DNA of 64,000 bases from Lachnospiraceae bacterium (GTDB lineage Bacteria > Bacillota > Clostridia > Lachnospirales > Lachnospiraceae), in NCBI GenBank assembly GCA_015057275.1, contig SVEO01000009.1:1-64000 (forward strand), read 5' to 3'. The notes beneath the pieces are model-generated. The model was not told where the DNA came from. It saw nothing but the letters and a program-made list of their open reading frames with translations, and made no database searches. Positions within the stretch are counted from its first letter, which is position 1. Each line of letters begins with the position of its first letter. A program made the translations under genes and the position numbers. Below are positions 1 to 7,295 of the stretch, piece after piece.

Positions 1-201
1 AAATATGCGAATAATAACAGTTTTAATGTTATTATACCACCTATTCAACCTAAAAAATAGTAAAAATAAGGTTTAAAACACTCATATTTATTTGTAACTT
101 GCAATTACTTTTTCACTCAAAGTAATTGACAAAATCGACAAATAATGATACCTTTTTTATATATATAAATAAATTGGTATTTTGCCAAAAAGGAGGAAAA
201 T

Positions 202-1443
202 ATGAAAAGGTTTAAAGTATTGGCACTTGGCTTAGTTGCTGCGTTGGCGCTTGGCATGCTTACTGCGTGCGGCAATGTTGCGGAACCGACACAGGAACAG
301 GTATTGGATGCACTGATTGATGAAGATGTTTACTCCAAGGATGAGACGAAAGAGGAAGGTTTCAAACTTGAGATGGGAGACATTGAGATTAACGAAGATA
401 AGGATAAGGCAGACGTTGAGTGTACTGTTTCCACGATTGACGGCTCTCTGAAGTACACAACTGAGTACACAGTGAAGTTCAAAATGGGTGATGAAAAGGA
501 ATGGGAAGTTCGTAAGGTAGAATCCGGCGACACAAAGACCGAGCTTGCTGCCGGCATCACAGATGATGAGCTGGTAGATCTTCTTGAATGGAAATCTATC
601 GAGATGGATGGCGATTACTTCTATCTGGATGGCGATGACGCTGTATTTGAAGTCGGCGAACACGATACAGATTTAAAGGAAAAGAAGGACGTTGTTACAA
701 TTACCGGTACAGCAACTTCCACATTCATGACCTACACATTTACTGCTGAGGTTACATGTACATATGATTACGGCTGGTATGCAGATTCTTGCGAAGTTAT
801 TGAGTATGAAGCTGGTTATGTGGATGGTTACGAATTTACAAAGACAGCAGATGATGTAATCGCTGACTTAAAGGCAGATGATGAATACATTTATACAACA
901 GGTTACTACTATTACTTCACAACTTCCAACCTCGCGATTTCGAATGCAACACTTGGCGAACTTGAGTATTCCGGCTATTATTTAGATGTTCCGGTTACCT
1001 TCACTATGACTCTTGATGATGTTACCATCGATGTTGAGGCAACGGTTGTATATTACTATGATGACGACAATGCTACATGGGATTATGATTACATGTATAG
1101 TGATAAGGTCGTTGGTTACTCTTGTGATGCGATTGGTACATGGAATGGTACCGATACAGATAGTGGAAGCACAATTACGCTTGTAATTTCTGACACCTTA
1201 AATGAAGATGAATACTTATCAGCAACGATTACGGTAAAAACAGCTACCGGCGTTACTTACAGTTATTCCGGCTATCTCTATGATTACGAACCGGATGGAA
1301 CTATGACAGTATCTTATGATTCTTGGATTGAAAGACCAACAGACACAAGTATTTACATGGACTCCTTCTACGGAATTCTTAACAATGGTGTTTTTGCACC
1401 GGAATATTCCTGGTATTCCTGGTCCTTCACAAAGGCAGAATAA
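202..1443 (+). CDS. Putative lipoprotein, Asp/Tyr-rich, unknown function
   Basis: ORF with aggagg RBS; N-terminal signal and lipobox MKRFKVLALGLVAALALGMLTACG. Confidence 0.75.
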   Translation: MKRFKVLALGLVAALALGMLTACGNVAEPTQEQVLDALIDEDVYSKDETKEEGFKLEMGDIEINEDKDKADVECTVSTIDGSLKYTTEYTVKFKMGDEKEWEVRKVESGDTKTELAAGITDDELVDLLEWKSIEMDGDYFYLDGDDAVFEVGEHDTDLKEKKDVVTITGTATSTFMTYTFTAEVTCTYDYGWYADSCEVIEYEAGYVDGYEFTKTADDVIADLKADDEYIYTTGYYYYFTTSNLAISNATLGELEYSGYYLDVPVTFTMTLDDVTIDVEATVVYYYDDDNATWDYDYMYSDKVVGYSCDAIGTWNGTDTDSGSTITLVISDTLNEDEYLSATITVKTATGVTYSYSGYLYDYEPDGTMTVSYDSWIERPTDTSIYMDSFYGILNNGVFAPEYSWYSWSFTKAE

Positions 1444-1484
1444 TGAAGAAGATGTGCTAGGCATCAACATTGCAAGATGAGAAT

Positions 1485-1530
1485 AAAACCCCATTGCCTT
1501 TCTCATAATAAATAAGGTAATGGGGTTTTT
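1485..1530 (+). terminator. Rho-independent terminator
   Basis: Inverted repeat AAAACCCCATTGCCTT...AAGGTAATGGGGTTTTT followed by T-run. Confidence 0.8.
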
Positions 1531-1590
1531 GACATGGTTTGCGATAAATATACTGGAAATAACTTTTTATAGAACGGAGAAGACGAAACA

Positions 1591-3003
1591 ATGGAATTTA
1601 TTAACAATATTTTAACATGGCTGAATGATATGATGTACTCCTATATCTTGATTATCATGTTGGTCGGTACAGGTATTTATTTTACAGTTCGCACAAGAGG
1701 TGTGCAGTTCAGACTTTTAAAAGACGGATTAAAGTCGATGCTTGAAAAGGCAGAAGTCAGTGCAGACGGTAAGAAAGGAGTATCTTCTTTCCAGGCATTG
1801 ATGATTTCGACAGCTTCCCGCGTCGGTACCGGTAATATTGCAGGTATTGCGACAGCAATTGTGGCCGGCGGACCAGGGGCTGTGTTTTGGATGTGGGTCA
1901 CAGCAGTTATTGGCGGTGCTTCCGCATTTATCGAAAGTACATTGGCACAGGTATATAAGGTGCGTAACGGTGCAACATTCCGCGGCGGTCCATCTTATTA
2001 CATGGAGCGGGCGCTTGGAAAACGTTGGATGGGTATTTTATTTTCCATCCTATTGATTATATGCTTTGCATACGGATTTAACGGATTACAGTCATTTAAT
2101 ATGTCCTCTGCTTTGGAATATTATATCCCGAATTATGCAGATACGATGGGTCCATTGATTCTTGGCATTATTCTCGCGGTAGCAACCGGTTTTGTTATCT
2201 GGGGCGGAGCACACCGAATCGGTTTTATCTCATCAGTGATTGTGCCGGTCATGGCAATTATTTACATTGGCATTGGAATTGTGACAATGATTATAAACAT
2301 TACTGAGCTTCCGGGCATCTTTGCCATGATTTTCAAAAATGCATTTGATGTCAAAGCTATCATGGGTGGATTTGCCGGCAGCGCTGTCGTACTTGGTATC
2401 AAACGAGGTCTCTTCTCGAACGAAGCCGGTATGGGTAGTGCACCAAACGCATCTGCTTCTGCGGATGTGAAGCATCCGGCACAGCAGGGTCTGGTGCAGG
2501 TAATCTCTGTTTTTATTGATACGCTGATTATCTGTTCTACCACAGCAATGATGCTCTTTACTTCTGGTGTAGAGGGAAATGCCGAGACACTGACCGGTAT
2601 TCCTTACGTGCAGAAGGCAATCAGTGCAAACATTGGTGAATGGGGTATTCATTTCATTACGTTCTCTATTTTTGCATTCGCGTTTAGTAGCGTAATTGGT
2701 AACTATTTCTATGCGGAATCTAACATTTTGTTTATCAAAAACAGTAAGGTTGTTTTAAATATGTTCCGTGTGACTTGTGTGCTGGCGGTATTTTTAGGTG
2801 CGCAGTCAGATTTCACAATGGCATGGAATCTGGCAGACGTAACCATGGGCTTTATGGCGATTGTAAATATTATTGCGATGTTTATGCTTGGCAATGTGGC
2901 GATTAAAGTATTAAAACACTATGAGCATAAGAAAAAAGAAGGTAGAGAACCGGTATTCTACGAGGGCGAAGTCGGACTTACCGGAACTGTTTGGAAAAAA
3001 TAA
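1591..3003 (+). CDS. Sodium:alanine (AGCS family) symporter
   Basis: 470 aa; AGCS-like motifs such as ASRVGTGNIAGIATAI, GGPGAVFWMW, KRGLFSNEAGMGSAPNASA. Confidence 0.93.
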   Translation: MEFINNILTWLNDMMYSYILIIMLVGTGIYFTVRTRGVQFRLLKDGLKSMLEKAEVSADGKKGVSSFQALMISTASRVGTGNIAGIATAIVAGGPGAVFWMWVTAVIGGASAFIESTLAQVYKVRNGATFRGGPSYYMERALGKRWMGILFSILLIICFAYGFNGLQSFNMSSALEYYIPNYADTMGPLILGIILAVATGFVIWGGAHRIGFISSVIVPVMAIIYIGIGIVTMIINITELPGIFAMIFKNAFDVKAIMGGFAGSAVVLGIKRGLFSNEAGMGSAPNASASADVKHPAQQGLVQVISVFIDTLIICSTTAMMLFTSGVEGNAETLTGIPYVQKAISANIGEWGIHFITFSIFAFAFSSVIGNYFYAESNILFIKNSKVVLNMFRVTCVLAVFLGAQSDFTMAWNLADVTMGFMAIVNIIAMFMLGNVAIKVLKHYEHKKKEGREPVFYEGEVGLTGTVWKK

Positions 3004-3022
3004 TTGATACAAGGCTTGCGAC

Positions 3023-3056
3023 AACCGCTTATCTCGTGTGTGCGAGATAGGCGGTT
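3023..3056 (+). terminator. Rho-independent terminator
   Basis: AACCGCTTATCTCG/CGAGATAGGCGGTT hairpin followed by a T-rich stretch. Confidence 0.7.
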
Positions 3057-3248
3057 ATCTTTTATGGTTTTATAAGTAAAATGATTGGTGCAGCCAAATA
3101 ATCGAGAAGGAGCGAAGAGGAATCGGGCTTAGGCATGATAAGGTGTAACATTAGTAATAATTTTCATATTTTTAGGTAGAGAAAAATTGCATATAATGAT
3201 AGAATAAACTTATATCTTCAATACGAAAAGAATGGAAGGTTAAAAATT

Positions 3249-4007
3249 ATGCAAATTGTTTTATTGACAGCACTCGGTGTCGGTGGCGCATCTGTTATCG
3301 GTGCAATTATTGGTTTTTTATTTAAACAGCAGTCACATCGTTTTAGTGATATTGTATTATCTTTTGCGGCGGGCGTCATGTTGGCGGCGGCCGTGATTGG
3401 ATTGATTCTGCCATCGTTAGAATACGGCGGGGAATCTCCGTTACTTATTACCGTAGTTGGTGTATTTTGCGGCGCACTTTGCTTAAATATATTCGATAAG
3501 GTGGTTCCGCATCTGCATCGCTTGTCTGGCGTGGACCGGGAGGCGCACCCGGAGCAAACGGAGCAGCTTAACAAAGTGTTGCTTTTTGTTATCGCTATTG
3601 CGATTCACAATCTGCCGGAAGGTATTGCGGCGGGGGTTGGTTTCGGTACCGGCAATACGATGGAAGCGCTGACGGTGGCCGGCGGTATCGCACTGCAAAA
3701 TATTCCGGAGGGCATGGTCATTATCGCACCGATGCTGGCGACCGGTATGAGCAATAAGAGAACGTTTGCGGTTGCTTTGGCGACCGGTCTCGTGGAAGTG
3801 GTTGGCACGCTGCTCGGATATTTCGCTGTAAGCATTTCCCATGCAATTTTGCCATTTGCACTGGCATTTGCGGGAGGCACGATGCTTTATGTAATAAGTG
3901 ATGAAATGATTCCGGAAACACATGCGCACGGTAGCGAGCGCGGCGCAACCTATGCGTTGCTGGTCGGATTCTGCCTGATGTTAGTGTTTGATTATTTGCT
4001 GGGATAA
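3249..4007 (+). CDS. ZIP family metal transporter
   Basis: HNLPEGIAAGVGFG and ALQNIPEGMVI metal-binding motifs. Confidence 0.92.
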   Translation: MQIVLLTALGVGGASVIGAIIGFLFKQQSHRFSDIVLSFAAGVMLAAAVIGLILPSLEYGGESPLLITVVGVFCGALCLNIFDKVVPHLHRLSGVDREAHPEQTEQLNKVLLFVIAIAIHNLPEGIAAGVGFGTGNTMEALTVAGGIALQNIPEGMVIIAPMLATGMSNKRTFAVALATGLVEVVGTLLGYFAVSISHAILPFALAFAGGTMLYVISDEMIPETHAHGSERGATYALLVGFCLMLVFDYLLG

Positions 4008-4020
4008 GGAGGAAAAACAA

Positions 4021-4677
4021 GTGACTTACAAAGAAATCCGTGAGAATGCGGAGGTGTGTGCATATTTAAAAAAAGGGAATCAAAAGCTGGATGTTTTGGG
4101 CTACACCGACCATTCAGAAGTGCACAGCACTCTTGTGGCACAGCGTGCAGCCTATATATTGAAAATGTTTGACTACACAGACCATGAAATTGAGCTGGCA
4201 AAGATTGCGGGATTTTTACATGATATCGGGAATGTTATCAACCGCAAAAACCACGCGGAGTACGGTGCGATTTTAGCGAATGATATTTTGAAGGATACGG
4301 ACATGAGTCTGCAGGACCGTGTAATTATCGTGTCGGCCATCGGTAATCACGACGAATCGACCGGCGGTGCTGTGGATGCTGTTTCGGCAGCACTGATTAT
4401 TGCTGACAAAACGGACGTGCGCAGAAACCGCGTGCGCAACCGTGAAAAATCATCGTTTGACATTCACGACCGTGTAAATTATGCGGTAACTGAGGCCGAG
4501 TTATTAGTGGAGCGTGAAAAGAACACCATTACACTCAACTTGCAGATTGATGAGACGATTTGTACGATGTACGAATATTTCGAGATTTTCCTCGGGCGTA
4601 TGATGATGTGCCGCGGTGCCGCGGAGATGCTGGGAGCCCGATTTAGACTTACCGCGAATGGCAGTAAGATTTTATAA
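4021..4677 (+). CDS. HD domain phosphohydrolase
   Basis: GTG start after aggaggaaaaacaa; HSTLVAQRA...GFLHDIGNVINR...GNHDE HD motifs. Confidence 0.8.
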   Translation: MTYKEIRENAEVCAYLKKGNQKLDVLGYTDHSEVHSTLVAQRAAYILKMFDYTDHEIELAKIAGFLHDIGNVINRKNHAEYGAILANDILKDTDMSLQDRVIIVSAIGNHDESTGGAVDAVSAALIIADKTDVRRNRVRNREKSSFDIHDRVNYAVTEAELLVEREKNTITLNLQIDETICTMYEYFEIFLGRMMMCRGAAEMLGARFRLTANGSKIL

Positions 4678-4688
4678 AGGAGCAGCGT

Positions 4689-4867
4689 ATGAAAAAGTTA
4701 TTAATGGTTGTAGATATGCAGAATGATTTTATCGACGGAAGTCTGGGAACGCAGGAAGCGCGGCATGTTGTGCGGGTGTTACTCCGGAAAGCCATAATAA
4801 CGCGCTGCAAGCAATGAAAATGTGTCAAATTACTATTTGCAACTTGCCCGATTCTTTGATACACTAG
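4689..4867 (+). pseudogene. Isochorismatase-family cysteine hydrolase remnant with internal deletion and frameshift
   Basis: N-terminus MKKLLMVVDMQNDFIDGSLGTQEA is joined, in another frame, to the C-terminal motif ACCAGVTPESHNNALQAMKMCQITI; the middle with the catalytic Cys is missing. Confidence 0.8.
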
Positions 4868-4893
4868 AAAAAAATATGAAAGGAGACATTACT

Positions 4894-5130
4894 ATGGATA
4901 TAAAAGAAATGATTGACAAGGTTGTAAAGAAAGTAAAGAGTGATGACGATTTCAAGGACAAACTTTTCAAGGATCCGGTTGGCACATTGGAAGATTTACT
5001 GGGTGTGGACATCCCGGAAGATAAGGTTGACGACATTGTAAATGCTGTAAAGGAAAAGGTTTTGAAGGATAAGGCCGGTGACCTTTTGGGAGGCGCAGCA
5101 AGCAAGCTCGGTGGACTTTTCAAGAAGTAA
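4894..5130 (+). CDS. Small protein resembling the NHLP (nitrile-hydratase-like) leader family
   Basis: 78 aa; SDDDFKDKLFKDPVGTLEDLLGVDIPE resembles NHLP/Nif11-type leaders; RBS aggagacatt. Confidence 0.6.
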   Translation: MDIKEMIDKVVKKVKSDDDFKDKLFKDPVGTLEDLLGVDIPEDKVDDIVNAVKEKVLKDKAGDLLGGAASKLGGLFKK

Positions 5131-5158
5131 GAGTTACATATTGTAAAAATAGGAGAAG

Positions 5159-5186
5159 GCAGCCATCCATATTGCGGAATGGCTGT
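5159..5186 (+). terminator. Probable terminator hairpin
   Basis: GCAGCCAT...ATGGCTGT stem. Confidence 0.5.
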
Positions 5187-5213
5187 CTCTTTCAACATGA
5201 GGAGCGGACAAGT

Positions 5214-5894
5214 TTGAAAATTATAGCACACATTGAAACTGATTTTTCGGAGAAATTCGGCATCCCGCGGCAGAGCGGCATTGTTGAAGAATTAAAAGGG
5301 AAAATAATATTTGCGCCGGAATACCGTAATCCGGACGCCGTGCGTGGTCTGGAGGAGTTTTCGCACATTTGGATATTGTGGCAATTTTCCAAGGCAGAGC
5401 AGGAGCATTGGTCGGCGACGGTGCGCCCGCCAAGGCTTGGTGGCAAGAAACGAGTCGGTGTGTTTGCGACACGCTCTCCCTTTCGACCGAACAATATCGG
5501 ACTGTCATCGGTGCAGCTAGAGCGCGTGGAATTTAGCGAGCAGCTCGGCCCGGTGTTGCATGTGGCAGGCATTGACCTGCTCGATGGCACGCCGATTTAT
5601 GATATCAAGCCATATATTCCATACGCAGACTGTCATCTGGAGGCAACTGAGGGATACACGAAAGAAACAAAGGAGCACGAGCTGACGGTGAATTTTCCGT
5701 ACCATTTACTGGCAAAGTTTCCGCCGGAGAAGCAGGAAGCCATTGTCGGTGTTTTAAAGCAGGATCCGCGTCCGGCCTATTGTATGGACGCGAGCCGCAT
5801 TTACGGTGTGACGTTCGCCGGATATAATGTGAAATTTACGGTGGATGATGTGGGAATGTGTTTAACTGTATGTGATGTGGAAATGCAAGTGTGA
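5214..5894 (+). CDS. trmO: tRNA (N6-threonylcarbamoyladenosine(37)-N6)-methyltransferase TrmO
   Basis: FATRSPFRPNNIGLSSV, DLLDGTPIYDIKPYIPYAD motifs; TTG start after aggagcgg. Confidence 0.9.
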   Translation: MKIIAHIETDFSEKFGIPRQSGIVEELKGKIIFAPEYRNPDAVRGLEEFSHIWILWQFSKAEQEHWSATVRPPRLGGKKRVGVFATRSPFRPNNIGLSSVQLERVEFSEQLGPVLHVAGIDLLDGTPIYDIKPYIPYADCHLEATEGYTKETKEHELTVNFPYHLLAKFPPEKQEAIVGVLKQDPRPAYCMDASRIYGVTFAGYNVKFTVDDVGMCLTVCDVEMQV

Positions 5895-6027
5895 CGTGGT
5901 GCTGGGAGATGCGCAGTGGAGCATATATAACAACAAGAGGCTGGCCAAAACTAACTCGACAATACTTGTTTAAATGACAAACAATCGGAAATAATTACCA
6001 TGAGTAAATCATTATGTATGATAGAAA

Positions 6028-6591
6028 ATGGAGGAAAACATGTCGGAAGAAATGATTGCACAGCACTGCTCGCCGACGTTAGCGGGACTAAAAACCGGAA
6101 ATATGTTTGGCTGTCATTTTGCAAACGCAAAAGAAATGCGTAAAAGCATCCGTAACTGGAATCGAATTTTGGGCAAGAAGGGATTGTGTGTTGTATCGTT
6201 AAAGTTCCGTAATAACCGCGCGCTCATCTATATTTACCGCTCATCGCACCTCTGGCGTGATTTGCAGCATGCCATAGCCTGTCGTCTATTGCAGGAGCGA
6301 GGTTATGGTATGGAGACACCGGAGCACTGTGTGATGCAACTTAAGAAGCGTTTGGAACAGTGCGAGGAGTTTCCGCATGAAATTGGATTGTTCCTCGGCT
6401 ATCCGCCGGAGGATGTTTACGGTTTCATTAAAAATAAGGCAGGGGGCTGTAAATGTGTCGGCACGTGGAAGGTGTATGGCGATGAAATCGCAGCTCAGAA
6501 GCTTTTTGCAAAGTATAAAAAGTGCACAGATGTTTTTTGCGCACAGTTGGCACAAGGCAAGTCAATCGAGCGCCTTACGGTGGCCGGTTGA
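6028..6591 (+). CDS. DUF3793 family protein
   Basis: 187 aa; CSPTLAGLKTGNMF...GLFLGYPPEDVYGFI...CKCVGTWKVYGD pattern. Confidence 0.8.
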   Translation: MEENMSEEMIAQHCSPTLAGLKTGNMFGCHFANAKEMRKSIRNWNRILGKKGLCVVSLKFRNNRALIYIYRSSHLWRDLQHAIACRLLQERGYGMETPEHCVMQLKKRLEQCEEFPHEIGLFLGYPPEDVYGFIKNKAGGCKCVGTWKVYGDEIAAQKLFAKYKKCTDVFCAQLAQGKSIERLTVAG

Positions 6592-6650
6592 TGATGCATT
6601 TATCTTAAAAAAGGTGTAGTCTCATATTGCAGAGATTGCATCTTTTTCGG

Positions 6651-6679
6651 TTGACAAACTTTAAATACAGAGTTAAGAT
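6651..6679 (+). promoter_or_regulatory. Putative sigma-A promoter of the copper-chaperone-like gene
   Basis: TTGACA-N17-TAAGAT. Confidence 0.6.
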
Positions 6680-6734
6680 AAGTTATCGATTAGCGAAAAC
6701 TAACCTTAAAAGGGTACTGCATAAATACGGAATA

Positions 6735-6890
6735 ATGGAGGAAATAAGTGTGAAAAATCACACTGATGTGCTGATTTTTACACAGCACTTTGTGCCGAAG
6801 CGTCGCAAAGTGCTCTGATGCTACAAAGAAATCGCATTCGCGAATTTCTTTGAGCGATTCCTCAGCGTAAACGCTTCGGAATGGAGGAAT
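6735..6890 (+). repeat. Dispersed structured leader repeat, copy 1 (full length)
   Basis: Shares long blocks with 53231-53389 and the reverse strand of 21656-21810; four hairpins; ends CGGAATGGAGGA immediately 5' of ATG 6894. Confidence 0.9.
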
Positions 6891-6893
6891 ATC

Positions 6894-7148
6894 ATGGTTA
6901 AAATCACAATGAATGTAGAAGGCATGGCTTGCGGTATGTGCGAAAAGCGTGTCAACGAAACAATCAAGGAAGCATTTAAGGTAAAAGAAGTGACTTCTGA
7001 CCACATGGCAAACAAGACAGAAATTATTGCAAAGGCAGCGCTTGATGAAGCTGCATTAAAAGCAGCCGTTGAGGGCTTAGGATTTAACGTAAGCGGTGTA
7101 ACCACCGAAGAAATGGAAAAGAAAGGTTTCTCGTTGTTTCGTAAGTAA
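6894..7148 (+). CDS. Heavy-metal-associated (HMA) domain protein, CopZ-like
   Basis: VEGMACGMCEKRVNETI metal-binding motif (MxCxxC variant). Confidence 0.85.
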   Translation: MVKITMNVEGMACGMCEKRVNETIKEAFKVKEVTSDHMANKTEIIAKAALDEAALKAAVEGLGFNVSGVTTEEMEKKGFSLFRK

Positions 7149-7195
7149 TGTGAATCAGGTGCAACTTTTAAACGAAATTGAATAAATACGCATAT

Positions 7196-7230
7196 AAAAA
7201 GATGCCGGCTGTGAAAGCTGTCATCTTTTT
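7196..7230 (+). terminator. Rho-independent terminator
   Basis: AAAGATGCCGGCT/AGCTGTCATCTTT plus T-run. Confidence 0.7.
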
Positions 7231-7255
7231 TGTCAATAGAGGGGCGCAAATAAAT

Positions 7256-7283
7256 AGAGGCGAGCAGTAACCTGCTCGCCTCT
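7256..7283 (-). terminator. Terminator hairpin downstream of carB
   Basis: Perfect AGAGGCGAGCAG/CTGCTCGCCTCT inverted repeat. Confidence 0.7.
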
Positions 7284-7295
7284 TAAGATTAAATC

